The notes under the pieces: generated by a model
What the model was told of the DNA's origin: nothing
The model's input: only the letters and a program-made list of their open reading frames with translations
Databases searched by the model: none
Part shown: in pieces, positions 7,038-15,378 of the stretch
How the letters are laid out: every line of letters begins with the position of its first letter
How positions within the stretch are numbered: the stretch's first letter is position 1
Made by a program: the position numbers and the translations under genes
NCBI RefSeq assembly: GCF_025362505.1
Contig: NZ_JANYGG010000013.1
Coordinates: 1 to 64,000, forward strand
DNA length: 64,000 bases
From: Sphingomonas sp.
Lineage (GTDB): Bacteria > Pseudomonadota > Alphaproteobacteria > Sphingomonadales > Sphingomonadaceae
Direction of reading: 5' to 3'

Positions 7038-9155
7038 ATGGCTTCCGCATCCTCCGCCCGCTCGCGGTTCAAGAGCATCCTCATCTGGGCCGGCGCGATC
7101 CTCGCTTTCCTGCTGGTCGTGCTCGGCATCGCGGTCGCCGTCGCGACGTCGCAGCTGCCCGACTATGACCAGCTAAGGAAGCGCAGCGACCTTGGCCAGA
7201 TGATCCGCATGCGCGCCGCCGACGGCACCGTGCTGGTGTCGCTCGGGCCCAGTTTCGGGCGCTGGCTGACGTATGACGAGATCCCGCCGACGATGCGCGC
7301 GGCGATGATCGCGATCGAGGACAAGCGCTTTCGGTCGCATCCCGGCGTAGATCCGATCGGCATCGCGCGATCGCTTCAGGTTCGGGTCGCCAGCGGCAAG
7401 TGGAAGCAGGGTGGGTCGACGATCACCCAGCAGCTCGCCCGCAACATCTTCCTCAACAATAATCGCACCCTTTCGCGCAAGCTGCAGGAGGCGGTCCTCG
7501 CGCTCGCGCTCGAGGTGAAGTTCAGCAAGAACCAGATCCTCGAGCTCTATCTCAACCGCGTCTATTTCGGCGGCGGGTCCTATGGCATCGATGCGGCGGC
7601 GCGGACGTTTTACGGACATGGCGCCGACCGGCTCAGCCTCGGCGAAGCGGCGATCATCGCCGGGCTGGTCAAGGCGCCGTCCAATTACTCGCCGACCGCC
7701 GACGCCGAAGCCGCCAAGAGCCGCGCCAAGGTCGTGCTCAACTCGTTGGTCGAAAATGGTTTCATCAGCCGCGCCGCGGCCGACGGCGTCGATCCGGCGA
7801 CGGTCCGCCTGACCGCCGCGCCGCGCCAGAACAGCGTGCGCTATTTCACTGACTGGGCGATGCCGCAGCTCGACACGCTGATCGACGAGACGCGCGAACC
7901 GATCGACGTGTGGACCACGCTCGATCCCGGGATGCAGGTCGCCGCCGATCGGGCGATCAACGCCAATGCGCCGGGTGGAGCGCAGGGCGCGCTGGTCTCG
8001 CTCGATCGCGACGGAGCGGTCCGCGCGATGGTCGGCGGGCGTGATTACGTCAGCTCGATCTACAACCGCGCGACGCAGGCACAGCGCCAGCCGGGGTCGT
8101 CGTTCAAGCTGTTCGTGTACCTCGCCGCGCTCGAAAGCGGGATGAAGCCAACCGATACGATGGTCGACGAGCCGGTCGAAATACAGGGCTGGAAACCGCG
8201 CAACTCGACCCGCGGTTTCGCCGGGACGGTCACCCTGCGCGAGGCGTTCTCGCGCTCGATCAACACGATCAGCGCGCAGATCGGCGCGAAGCTCGGCTTT
8301 TCGACGATCGCCGACATGGCGCGCCGCTTCGGCCTGACCAGCGAGATCTCGACCTACCCGGCGATGGTCCTGGGCACGAGCAATGTCCGGCTGATCGAGA
8401 TGACCAAGGCGTTCGCGTCGGTTGGCAATCACGGCGTCGCGATCGTCCCCTATGCGATTCGCAAGGTGGTCACCGCCGACGGTCGGCTGCTCTACAATCG
8501 CGAAGCGAACGACAGTCGCGTGCTGGTCGCGCCGTGGGTCGCGGCGGAAATGACCGACCTGCTGCAGTCGGCGGTGCTTTCCGGCACCGGCCGCGCGGCG
8601 CAGATCGGCCGGCCGGTGGCGGGCAAGACCGGGACCACCAGTTCGAACAAGGACGGCTGGTTCATCGGCTTCTCGTCGGGGCTGACGACCGGCGTGTGGA
8701 TGGGGCGCGACGACGCCCGGCCGATCCCGGGCCTGCAGGGTGGCACCGCTCCGGCGCGCGCCTTCCACGACTTCATGACCGTCGCCACCGCCAACCGCCC
8801 GATCGAGCAATTCGAGACGCAGGTGCCGATTCCCGACTGGCAGCTCGAGCCCGACGAGGAAGCAATGGGGCTCGGCCTCGACGGCAATCTCGTCGCACCC
8901 GAAGCGCCGCTGGTCGATGCCGACGGCAACCCGATCCCGCCGACCGATCGCCAGCTGCCGATGCCGAATGGTACGCCAGGACAACCGGCGGTCCGCCCCG
9001 ATGGCACCGGGCCCGACCAGAACTGGCTCGACGACGTGCTCAATCGCGGGGCGCAGCGCAGGCCCGCCGCACCGGCGCCCGTGCGTCGCCCGCCGCCGGT
9101 GCCGTCAGACCCGGCGACCGACCCGGCGCAGGACGGGGCTCAGCCGCCGCAGTAA
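7038..9155 (+). CDS. Class A penicillin-binding protein (PBP1A family)
   Basis: This bifunctional peptidoglycan synthase polymerises glycan strands and cross-links the peptides. A membrane anchor (residues about 12-35) is followed by the glycosyltransferase domain with EDKRFRSHPGVD (about 94), QGGSTITQQLARN (about 124) and ELYLNRVYFGGGSYG. The transpeptidase domain has its catalytic serine in GSSFK (about 353), the SIN triad (about 407) and KTGTTSSNKDGWF (about 530). The C-terminus is a long proline- and aspartate-rich tail (PVRRPPPVPSDPATDPAQ), probably disordered. At 705 residues it is compact for the family. The 3' end overlaps the convergent metallopeptidase gene by about 50 bp. Confidence 0.93.
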   Translation: MASASSARSRFKSILIWAGAILAFLLVVLGIAVAVATSQLPDYDQLRKRSDLGQMIRMRAADGTVLVSLGPSFGRWLTYDEIPPTMRAAMIAIEDKRFRSHPGVDPIGIARSLQVRVASGKWKQGGSTITQQLARNIFLNNNRTLSRKLQEAVLALALEVKFSKNQILELYLNRVYFGGGSYGIDAAARTFYGHGADRLSLGEAAIIAGLVKAPSNYSPTADAEAAKSRAKVVLNSLVENGFISRAAADGVDPATVRLTAAPRQNSVRYFTDWAMPQLDTLIDETREPIDVWTTLDPGMQVAADRAINANAPGGAQGALVSLDRDGAVRAMVGGRDYVSSIYNRATQAQRQPGSSFKLFVYLAALESGMKPTDTMVDEPVEIQGWKPRNSTRGFAGTVTLREAFSRSINTISAQIGAKLGFSTIADMARRFGLTSEISTYPAMVLGTSNVRLIEMTKAFASVGNHGVAIVPYAIRKVVTADGRLLYNREANDSRVLVAPWVAAEMTDLLQSAVLSGTGRAAQIGRPVAGKTGTTSSNKDGWFIGFSSGLTTGVWMGRDDARPIPGLQGGTAPARAFHDFMTVATANRPIEQFETQVPIPDWQLEPDEEAMGLGLDGNLVAPEAPLVDADGNPIPPTDRQLPMPNGTPGQPAVRPDGTGPDQNWLDDVLNRGAQRRPAAPAPVRRPPPVPSDPATDPAQDGAQPPQ

Positions 9156-9809
9156 TAATCGCGCCGGAGCGACCGGGCCGCCGTAGAGTGCCGCTTCCGC
9201 CGCCTTGAAGCGCGGGCCGTGGTCCATGTGGAGACGGTGTGCGACTTCATGCGACACGACGAAGCGGCGGACATGCGGCGGCGCGAGGATCAGCCGCCAG
9301 CTGAAGCGGATCGCGCCCGTCGCCGAGCAGCTGCCCCAGCGCGAATCGGCGTCCCCGACCGAGACCGCGCTAACCGTCACGCCGGCTGCTTCGGCGACTG
9401 CCCTGGTTTCAGCCGACAGCGTGTCGCGGGCGCGGCGCCTGAGCCACGCCTCGATCCTGGTCGCGAACGATTCGCGCGGCCCGCCGCAGCTGAGTGCGCC
9501 GGGGGCGTGGACTATCGTGCGGGTCGCGCCTTCGATCCAGCTCAGGAGCACCTCCTCTCCGTCGAGCGGGATCGTCACGCCGGGTTCGAACGGCAGCGGG
9601 TGCGGCTGGCGAGCGAGCTGTGCTTCGACCCACCGCTGCTGCTCGGCCGCCCAGGCGAGCGCGGCGCGGCGCGGGGTGCGCGGCGGGACGGTCAGCATCA
9701 GTCCGCCGCTCTTCTCGTCGAAGCGCAGTTTGAGCCGCCGCGCGCGCGGATGGACCCGCAGCGTGAGCGGCACCCCGGCGACGAAATCCTTAGAGAGGGC
9801 GGTCGACAA
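9105..9809 (-). CDS. YgjP/SprT-like zinc metallopeptidase (DUF45)
   Basis: This is a predicted zinc-dependent metalloprotease of the YgjP family (PF01863) with unknown substrate. Visible motifs are the HExxH site in VVSHEVAHRLHMDHGPRF (about residue 185) and the family signature SRWGSCSATGAIRFSWRLIL just before it. The listed ORF begins too far upstream inside the neighbouring gene. The likely start is TTG at 9809, overlapping the ycgN-like stop, or GTG at 9773, giving 234 or 222 residues. It follows the cysteine-cluster gene in an apparent two-gene operon and overlaps the convergent PBP gene at its 3' end. Confidence 0.85.
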   Translation of the reverse strand: MSTALSKDFVAGVPLTLRVHPRARRLKLRFDEKSGGLMLTVPPRTPRRAALAWAAEQQRWVEAQLARQPHPLPFEPGVTIPLDGEEVLLSWIEGATRTIVHAPGALSCGGPRESFATRIEAWLRRRARDTLSAETRAVAEAAGVTVSAVSVGDADSRWGSCSATGAIRFSWRLILAPPHVRRFVVSHEVAHRLHMDHGPRFKAAEAALYGGPVAPARLLLRRLSPVLRRVGRRV

Positions 9810-10227
9810 TATGATGCTCGAGCTCGCCGGCGTCGACTTCGCTGACCGTCCAGCCACGGGTCGACTGGCCCGCCGCGTGGACGCTCTCGCGGTCGCCCGA
9901 GATGAGGTAATGCCATTCGAACAACGGCTGGTCGTCGCCGCGCAGGCGATAGGCGCAGGTCGACGGCAGCCATTCGAGTTCGTCGAGCCGGTCGCGGTGA
10001 AGCACGACGCAGTCGGACACATATTTGCGCCGATGCGTGTAGTCGGTGCATTGCGACGTCTTGCGGTCGAGCAGTTTGCACGCGACGTTGGTCGGGTGAA
10101 GCTCGCCGCTGTCCTCGTCCTCGAGCTTGTGCAGGCAGCAGCGGCCGCACCCGTCGCACAGCGCCTCCCACTGTCCGCGATCGAGTTCGCGCAGGGGTTT
10201 TTCCCAGAACGGCATTGGCTTATTCAT
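9790..10227 (-). CDS. YcgN family cysteine-cluster protein (UPF0260)
   Basis: This 145-residue protein matches UPF0260/YcgN. The CDGCGRCCLHKLEDEDSGE cluster near residue 24 is typical of the CxxCxxCC family, and further cysteines follow in VACKLLDRKTSQCTDY and SDCVVLH. The pattern suggests zinc or iron-sulfur binding, but the biochemical role is not known. The ATG at 10227 is followed by a lysine-proline-rich start usual for the family. Its 3' end overlaps the start of the metallopeptidase gene. Its upstream region is the palindromic repeat at 10229. Confidence 0.9.
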   Translation of the reverse strand: MNKPMPFWEKPLRELDRGQWEALCDGCGRCCLHKLEDEDSGELHPTNVACKLLDRKTSQCTDYTHRRKYVSDCVVLHRDRLDELEWLPSTCAYRLRGDDQPLFEWHYLISGDRESVHAAGQSTRGWTVSEVDAGELEHHIVDRPL

Positions 10228-10228
10228 T

Positions 10229-10356
10229 TAGAGCCTGATCGGTTGAGGTGGAAGCGCTTCGCGCTTCCACCGAGAGCGTGAATCAGGCTCTAATCATATG
10301 CTTAGACCATGATTCACGTTTTAGACTGGTTCAGTCTAAAACGATCATGGTCTAAA
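10229..10356. repeat. Intergenic palindromic repeat, copy 1 (two hairpins)
   Basis: The outer arms GAGCCTGAT and AATCAGGCTC enclose a strong inner hairpin GGTGGAAGCGC-TTC-GCGCTTCCACC. A second hairpin follows, built from AGACCATGAT / ATCATGGTCT and TTTTAGACTG / CAGTCTAAAA. Related copies occur at 13314 and 34399, with short remnants at 26401 and 50678. It separates ycgN (minus) from the ankyrin gene (plus) and abuts the ycgN start codon. Confidence 0.85.
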
Positions 10357-10406
10357 GGCCAGCAATGGGCTGGCACGGCGACGGGTTCAAGGTGAGGCGG
10401 AGAAAT

Positions 10407-11003
10407 ATGCGCGGCAGGACAGGCTTGGCGATCATCGCGCTGGCGCTCGCGTCCGCTCCGGCGGCGGCGCAGTTGGGCGGGGCCAAGGGCGAATCATTCC
10501 TGAGCGCGGTGCGCGACGTCGACGGCAACAAGGCGACCGAGCTGCTCGACGCCAATGGCTCGACCGTGCTGTCCTATCGCGGCGCGAAGGGCGAGACCGC
10601 GCTCAACATCGTCACGCGGCGGCGCGATTCGACCTGGCTCGGCTTTCTCATCAGCCGCGGCGCCGATCCGAATGTCGGCGACGACCGTGGCGAGAACCCG
10701 CTGCTGATCGCGGCGCGGCTTGGGTGGGAAGATGGCGCGACGCTGCTGCTGGGACGCGGAGCGCGGGTCGATTTCACCAATCGCCTCGGCGAGACCGCGC
10801 TGATCGTTGCGGTCCAGCAGCGCCAGACGGGGCTTGCCCGCCAGTTGCTCGAAGCCGGGGCCAATCCCGACAAGAAGGACGCCGCCGCCGGCTTTAGCGC
10901 GCGCGATTATGCCAAGCGCGACAATCGCGCGACCGACCTCGTGCGATTGATGGAGACGGTCAAGCCGACCAAGAAGATCATCGCCGGACCCATCTGGAAG
11001 TAA
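10407..11003 (+). CDS. Secreted ankyrin-repeat protein
   Basis: This 198-residue protein has an N-terminal signal peptide (GLAIIALALASAPAAAQ) and is therefore probably periplasmic. The mature part contains about four ankyrin repeats, recognisable from KGETALNIVTRRRD, RGADPNVGDDRGENPLLIAA, GARVDFTNRLGETALIVA and EAGANPDKKDAAAGFSARDY. Ankyrin repeats bind proteins; the partner cannot be read from the sequence. The start at 10407 is chosen over 10365 because the signal peptide begins there and the upstream codons encode charged residues. It stands alone between a repeat element and convergent mmcB. Confidence 0.85.
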   Translation: MRGRTGLAIIALALASAPAAAQLGGAKGESFLSAVRDVDGNKATELLDANGSTVLSYRGAKGETALNIVTRRRDSTWLGFLISRGADPNVGDDRGENPLLIAARLGWEDGATLLLGRGARVDFTNRLGETALIVAVQQRQTGLARQLLEAGANPDKKDAAAGFSARDYAKRDNRATDLVRLMETVKPTKKIIAGPIWK

Positions 11004-11024
11004 AGCGACGGGCGCGCTGAGACT

Positions 11025-11510
11025 TTAATTCCAGCCGCCGAACGTCGGGTCGATCTGCGCCGACAGGCGCCGCGCCGCGCGGCGGGCGAAGCGGAGCAGT
11101 TCGGCCTTGCGCCGCGCCGGGGCGAGCGGGCGCAGGACGGGTTCACGCAGCACCGCGGCATCATAACGGTCGGCGACGATCAGCCCCGCTGCCTCGGGCA
11201 GGAAATGCTCGGCCTCGGTCAGCTGCGCCAGCGACTGCGGCACCGCCCAATAGAAATGGTCGCAATAATCGAGGTAATCGCGCCACTTGCCGTCACCGAG
11301 CAGGTCGGCCTTGGCGACCTTAATCTCGACGATCGTCAGCTGGCCCCGGGCGTCGATCGCCATCAGGTCGGCGCGGCGTCCGTTAGGCAGCGGCACTTCG
11401 CAGATCGCGAACAGGTCGCGGCGGCAGAACAGCCGCGTGACGCCGCGAGCCACTTCCCCCGCGATCGGCGGGGCGTCGACGAAACAGTCGGGAATCAAGA
11501 CACTCGCCAT
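11025..11510 (-). CDS. MmcB family DNA repair protein
   Basis: This 161-residue protein resembles MmcB, a predicted restriction-endonuclease-fold nuclease of the alphaproteobacterial SOS/mitomycin-C response. Visible features are a PD-(D/E)xK-like core (RRADLMAIDARGQLTIVEIKVAKADLL), in which the D and EIK triad could form the metal site, and WRDYLDYCDHFYWAVP. It converges on the ankyrin gene and lies downstream of the SleB-like hydrolase across a set of small hairpins. I did not identify a clear LexA box upstream of its start. Confidence 0.85.
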   Translation of the reverse strand: MASVLIPDCFVDAPPIAGEVARGVTRLFCRRDLFAICEVPLPNGRRADLMAIDARGQLTIVEIKVAKADLLGDGKWRDYLDYCDHFYWAVPQSLAQLTEAEHFLPEAAGLIVADRYDAAVLREPVLRPLAPARRKAELLRFARRAARRLSAQIDPTFGGWN

Positions 11511-11532
11511 CCGCTACGCCTAGAACAAAGCA

Positions 11533-11559
11533 GGACCGGATGCCAGTGACATCCGGTCC
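11533..11559 (-). terminator. Probable terminator hairpin downstream of the SleB-like hydrolase
   Basis: GGACCGGATG and CATCCGGTCC form a 10-bp perfect stem with a 7-base loop. On the minus strand it is followed by TGCTTTGTTCT, which is T-rich but not a clean run. Two smaller stems (CCCTC/GAGGG and CCGCC/GGCGG) lie between it and the hydrolase stop, so the 3' untranslated region is a row of three hairpins. Confidence 0.55.
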
Positions 11560-11621
11560 GCCAGGCCCTCTCCCAGAGGGTGTTCTCCGCCGTTGTGGCG
11601 GTTGAAGCCTGTCCGACCGCC

Positions 11622-12296
11622 TCAGCGGTAGAAGATGTGGTTGCCGATCGTCGCGACCCGGGTCGCGTGCCACGCCGGCGAGACGCGGGTGGCGTGGAAG
11701 AACAAGGCACGCGGCGCGGCAGAGTTCTTCAGCCGGGCGTCAACGATCGCGGCGATCGCGACGGCGGTCTTCCACTGGTTGCCCGAGCGCGCGATGCCGG
11801 GCATCGCGTGACCGCGCACGAAGCTGAACTGGCCGCGCTGGAACACCACACCGCAATAGGTCGAGGCGAAGCGGCCGGACTTGGCACGGTTGGCGATGAC
11901 TTCGCCGACGGCAAGCTGGCCGGCGAGCGGTTCGCTCTTCGATTCGAAGTAGATCGCGCCGGCGAGGCATTCCTGATCGCGGCTGGCGGGGGTGGCGCTC
12001 TTCAGGCGCGACACCATTGACGCCAGCGATTCGCCGGGAACCGATTTGATGACATTGATGTCTTGCTGATCGGACCCATCGCTTTGGGGGCCCGCGGTCA
12101 CCACGGGATCAGCTTCGGGAAGCGCCTCGACCGGGACCGGCGTGATAATTCTGGGAAGCTCGTTGGAAGCAAGGAGCGGTTCGGGTGCCATGTTCGTCGA
12201 GGTGACGAGCGAAGCAGGAAGAACCTGCGCCGGGGCGACCGAGGAAGAGGCCAAAGCGGCCAGCACCAGGATGGTGGTGCGAAACGACACGGGCAT
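11622..12296 (-). CDS. Cell wall hydrolase, SleB-type (PF07486)
   Basis: This 224-residue exported protein has an N-terminal hydrophobic segment (TTILVLAALASSSVAPAQ), then a linker and a C-terminal SleB-like hydrolase domain. The domain opens with QECLAGAIYFESKSEPL, where the first glutamate (AIYFE) is the presumed catalytic acid, and continues through QLAVGEVIANRAKSGRF and GQFSFVRGHAMPG to ALFFHATRVSPAW. Members cleave peptidoglycan glycan strands. No partner gene is adjacent. The ATG at 12296 is the only start that includes the signal peptide. Confidence 0.88.
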   Translation of the reverse strand: MPVSFRTTILVLAALASSSVAPAQVLPASLVTSTNMAPEPLLASNELPRIITPVPVEALPEADPVVTAGPQSDGSDQQDINVIKSVPGESLASMVSRLKSATPASRDQECLAGAIYFESKSEPLAGQLAVGEVIANRAKSGRFASTYCGVVFQRGQFSFVRGHAMPGIARSGNQWKTAVAIAAIVDARLKNSAAPRALFFHATRVSPAWHATRVATIGNHIFYR

Positions 12297-12463
12297 TCAA
12301 ACCATTCAAGATGCGGTGATCAGGCGCGAGGAGTGAGGCGTATTCGCCTTCTGTTTCCCTCGGACTTGGTCCCCGTCTGCGTGGCATTCCCAGGCCCGAA
12401 TGGCCGCGCGGAATGCCCCCCGCTCTGTGTGAGCGGCGGCTGTTGACCGTCACGGCGGTGTAA

Positions 12464-12817
12464 TCAACCCGCCGCGCTCGTTTCAGCGATGAATCGTTCC
12501 GCCGACGGGATGTCCAGTTCAATCTGCCACTCGTCGGGGTCGTTGCGGCGGCGTTTTTCGAGGAACGAACTCAGGATCGCCGAATCGGCCGGCGGGGGGC
12601 CGACGCGTATCCATTCATAGCCATTGCTGCCGAGCGACCGCGCCAGGCAAGCAACATGCTGGCCGCGCTCGGCGATCGCGAGGAGCAGCGTGCCGCGCTC
12701 GGCATCTCCGCGATGCAGCACCGTCCCAAAGCCTCCCTCGACCTCGGCGCGGCGAACGAAGGCCGAGGCCTCGAACCCCGCCGCCAGCCGCGGTTGATCA
12801 GGCGGCGTCGCGCTCAT
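12464..12817 (-). CDS. DUF1491 family protein
   Basis: This 117-residue protein matches the small alphaproteobacterial family DUF1491. Typical elements are RLAAGFEASAFVRRAEVEGG at the start, GTVLHRGDAERGTLLLAI in the middle, and a C-terminal RRNDPDEWQIELDIPSAERF segment. The family has no established function. It overlaps the 3' end of ptsN by about 20 bp and is transcribed after it, so the two are probably cotranscribed. There is no signal peptide or membrane segment. Confidence 0.85.
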   Translation of the reverse strand: MSATPPDQPRLAAGFEASAFVRRAEVEGGFGTVLHRGDAERGTLLLAIAERGQHVACLARSLGSNGYEWIRVGPPPADSAILSSFLEKRRRNDPDEWQIELDIPSAERFIAETSAAG

Positions 12818-13262
12818 CCGCCCCCATCAGCACCGCTGCGAAGGCATCGCGGCTCCGCGCCCCGCGCAGCTTCTCGATCGTCGCGGCATTGCGTACCACC
12901 CGGCTGATCGCGGCGAGCGCCTTGAGGTGGTCGGCCCCCGCATCCGGCGGCGACAACATCAGGAAGACGATATCGACCGGCGCTCCGTCGACCGCCTTGA
13001 AATCGATCGGGTCCGATAGGCGGACGACCATCGCATAAACGGTTTTCAGGCCCGCGACCTTGCCGTGCGGGATCGCGACTCCGTTGCCGAAACCTGTCGA
13101 TCCGAGCCGTTCGCGCTCAGCGATGCACGACTGTACGGCGTCGGGATCGAGCCCCATCCGCTGAGCCGCGTACAGGCCAAGCTGGTTGAGCAGGGCGCGC
13201 TTGGTCTTGGCCGAAACGCCGGTGCGGATCGAGTCGAAATCGAGCAATTCGGATAGCAGCAT
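12798..13262 (-). CDS. ptsN: PTS IIA-like nitrogen regulatory protein PtsN
   Basis: EIIA-Ntr is the terminal phosphoacceptor of the nitrogen PTS (PtsP-NPr-PtsN), which regulates potassium and nitrogen or stringent responses rather than sugar transport. The 154-residue frame is a single PTS_EIIA_2 domain with the phosphorylated histidine in GVAIPHGKVAGLK (about residue 66). It opens with MLLSELLDFDSI. The listed GTG at 13271 would have its Shine-Dalgarno too close; ATG 13262 has GGTGAG at a suitable distance and gives the usual family length. No ptsO or ptsP is adjacent. Hpf lies upstream on the same strand, an order also common near rpoN in other proteobacteria. Confidence 0.92.
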   Translation of the reverse strand: MLLSELLDFDSIRTGVSAKTKRALLNQLGLYAAQRMGLDPDAVQSCIAERERLGSTGFGNGVAIPHGKVAGLKTVYAMVVRLSDPIDFKAVDGAPVDIVFLMLSPPDAGADHLKALAAISRVVRNAATIEKLRGARSRDAFAAVLMGADERDAA

Positions 13263-13313
13263 TGAAGGCACTCACCCTTGACGACAGGCCCGTCGCCTTC
13301 CCCCGAAGCGCCA

Positions 13314-13420
13314 AAGCCTGATCGTTCGCGCTTTTGCCGGACACGTAAATCAGGCTCTGATCATATATTTAGACGACGATTCACGTCTTGGATTATATCC
13401 AATCCAAAACGATCATGGTC
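13314..13420. repeat. Intergenic palindromic repeat, copy 2 (degenerate)
   Basis: The sequence has the same architecture as the element at 10229: AGCCTGATCG and AAATCAGGCTCTGATCATAT arms, then GACGATTCACGTCTTGGAT and ATCCAATCCAAAACGATCATGG. The inner GAAGCGC hairpin is eroded to CGCGCTTTTGCCGG. It lies between ptsN and hpf, both on the minus strand. Confidence 0.75.
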
Positions 13421-13449
13421 CGCGCCGATAGGCCCAAGCACCATGAATG

Positions 13450-14031
13450 TCAGGCCCCGCCGGGTTCAACCCAGCCGATCGTGCCGTCGTCCCGCCGATA
13501 GATCATGTTGAAGTCGCCGGTTTTGGCATTCTTGAACATCAGCGCGTTGGTGTTGCGCAGGTCGAGCATCATCGCCGCGTCGCCGACGCTCGCCTCGGGG
13601 ATGTCGACCCGCGTTTCGGCGATGATCGCTGGGCTGCCGGGAAGGGGCGCTTCGTCGTCCTTGGGCGCCGCGAACACGGTGTAGCCGGCGTTCGACGGGA
13701 TCTCGATCGCGGTGCCCGTCTCCGCGCCATTGCCGCGCCGCTCGCGCAGCCGCTTCACATAGCGCCGCAACTGCTTCTCGATCTTGTCGGCCGCGCCCTC
13801 GAACGCGATATGCGCATTATTGGCGCGGTTCGACGCCTTCAGCACGACCCCTTGCGCGACCGGCGAAACGATGTCGCAGGTGAAATCGTCATACGGCCCG
13901 CGTCCGAAAGTGACGTTGGCCCCAACCGCGCGCGAGAAATATTTGTCGGTGATCGCGCCCAGCCGATCGCTGACATGCGTGCGAAGTGCTTCACCGGTAT
14001 CGACCTGGTGACCCGAAACCCTGATGTCCAA
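13450..14031 (-). CDS. hpf: Long-form hibernation promoting factor (HPF/RaiA family)
   Basis: HPF binds the 30S decoding region and drives 70S/100S ribosome dimerisation in stationary phase. The protein has the N-terminal S30AE domain (LDIRVSGHQVDTGEAL to HIAFEGAADKIEKQLRRYVKRL) and a C-terminal dimerisation tail (ASVGDAAMMLDLRNTNALMF, DDGTIGWVEP), so it is the long form. The listed ORF start is upstream of the family start. TTG at 14031 is preferred because AGGAG lies 7 bases upstream and the sequence then begins M-DIRVSGHQ as expected. It is 193 residues long. It lies between dnaQ and ptsN on the same strand. Confidence 0.93.
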   Translation of the reverse strand: MDIRVSGHQVDTGEALRTHVSDRLGAITDKYFSRAVGANVTFGRGPYDDFTCDIVSPVAQGVVLKASNRANNAHIAFEGAADKIEKQLRRYVKRLRERRGNGAETGTAIEIPSNAGYTVFAAPKDDEAPLPGSPAIIAETRVDIPEASVGDAAMMLDLRNTNALMFKNAKTGDFNMIYRRDDGTIGWVEPGGA

Positions 14032-14078
14032 TCTTGTTCTCCTGTCGCGAATGTCGACGGCGCGATTTCCGTTCAAAC

Positions 14079-14774
14079 TCAGACCGCCGGCAGGAAACGC
14101 TCCCACAGCGGCTGCTTGAGCCGAGCAATGAACGCACGATGGCGGGCAATTTCTTCGTCGCTCGCAAAATGAGGCCGCGCTTCCCGGACGGGCCGGTCGA
14201 TTGGCGCGGTCGCCGTTGCCTGTTCAACCGCGGCAACCTCGGCGACCAGCCCCAGACCGATCTGGCGCCCGCCGGTCAGCTCGATATAGACCTGGGCCAG
14301 CAATTGCGCGTCGAGCAGCGCGCCATGCTTGACCCGCTGGCTGCGATCGACCCCGAACCGGCTGCACAGCGCGTCGAGGCTGTGCTTCGCCCCCGGGTGC
14401 CGACTGCGCGCCATGACCAGCGTGCACACCATCCGGCTGAGGCTGATCGGGTCGCGCCCGCACAACGCGAGCTCGCGGTTGAGGAAGCCGAAATCGAACC
14501 CGGCGTTGTGCGCGACCAGCGGCGCGTCGCCGAGGAACTCGACCAGTTCGTCCGCCTTGTCGCGGAACAGCGGCTTGTCGCTGAGGAATATGTCCGACAG
14601 CCCGTGGACCGCCTCGGCCTCGCTCGGCATCGATCGTTCGGGGTGGAAATAGGCGTGGTATTCGCGCCCGGTTTCGACCCGGTTGATCATCTCGATACAA
14701 CCGATTTCAACGATGCGGTCGCCCCCGGCCGGATTGACCCCGGTCGTTTCGGTATCGAAAATAATCTCGCGCAT
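14079..14774 (-). CDS. dnaQ: DNA polymerase III epsilon subunit (3'-5' proofreading exonuclease)
   Basis: Epsilon proofreads newly made DNA within the Pol III core. The DEDDh exonuclease motifs are visible: FDTETTGVNP (residues 6-15), HNAGFDFGFLN (about 98) and HGALLDAQLLAQVY. The C-terminal tail ends HRAFIARLKQPLWERF and probably contacts the alpha subunit. ATG 14774 is chosen because the exonuclease fold begins MREIIFDTETTG; the listed ORF runs further upstream into coaE. It is the last gene of maf-aroE-coaE-dnaQ and lies 7 bp after coaE. This order also occurs next to the origin in Caulobacter. Confidence 0.95.
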   Translation of the reverse strand: MREIIFDTETTGVNPAGGDRIVEIGCIEMINRVETGREYHAYFHPERSMPSEAEAVHGLSDIFLSDKPLFRDKADELVEFLGDAPLVAHNAGFDFGFLNRELALCGRDPISLSRMVCTLVMARSRHPGAKHSLDALCSRFGVDRSQRVKHGALLDAQLLAQVYIELTGGRQIGLGLVAEVAAVEQATATAPIDRPVREARPHFASDEEIARHRAFIARLKQPLWERFLPAV

Positions 14775-14781
14775 GGCCTGC

Positions 14782-15378
14782 TTATCGACCCGTTGGCAGC
14801 CCGAGACAAGCGAGGATCCGCGTGACATCGGCGCGGGTTTGATCGAGGCTGCCGCCGGTATCGATGACGAAGTCGGCGCGCGCGCGCTTGGCCTCATCGG
14901 GCAGCTGGCGGGCGATGATGCCGTCGAATTTGGCGCGCGTCATGCCCGACCGGGCAAGCACCCGGTCGCGCTGGAGCTCGGAGCGCGCGGACACGACGAT
15001 CACCTTGTCGAACGCCATCTCGCCGCTGGTCTCGAACAGCAGCGGAATGTCGAACAATAGCGCCGGGGCATCGCAATGCGCCTCGACGAACTCCGCGCGT
15101 GCCCGCTGCACCGCGGGGTGGACGATCACTTCCAGCGCGGCGAGTTCGTCGCGATCGCCCAGCACCCGGGCGCCAAGCAGGTCTCGGTCGACCGAACCGT
15201 TGACCACCGTCCCGGGGAAGCGCGCCGCGATCGCCGCGACCAGCGCCCCGCCGTTCGACTGCAGCCGCCGCACCTCGGCATCGGCATCGAACAGCGCGAT
15301 CCCCGCCTCGACGAACATCGCCGCGACGGTCGACTTGCCCATCCCGATCGACCCGGTCAGCGCGATCTTGAGCGTCAT
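14782..15378 (-). CDS. coaE: Dephospho-CoA kinase
   Basis: CoaE phosphorylates the 3'-hydroxyl of dephospho-CoA in the last step of coenzyme A synthesis. The 198-residue P-loop kinase has the Walker A motif GSIGMGKSTVA (residues 9-19), the DADAEVRRLQ substrate loop, and the CoA domain with DIPLLFETSGEMAFDKVIVV. The lid region is RVLARSGMTRAKFDGIIARQ. Its ATG overlaps the aroE stop (ATGA), pointing to translational coupling. Confidence 0.96.
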   Translation of the reverse strand: MTLKIALTGSIGMGKSTVAAMFVEAGIALFDADAEVRRLQSNGGALVAAIAARFPGTVVNGSVDRDLLGARVLGDRDELAALEVIVHPAVQRARAEFVEAHCDAPALLFDIPLLFETSGEMAFDKVIVVSARSELQRDRVLARSGMTRAKFDGIIARQLPDEAKRARADFVIDTGGSLDQTRADVTRILACLGLPTGR

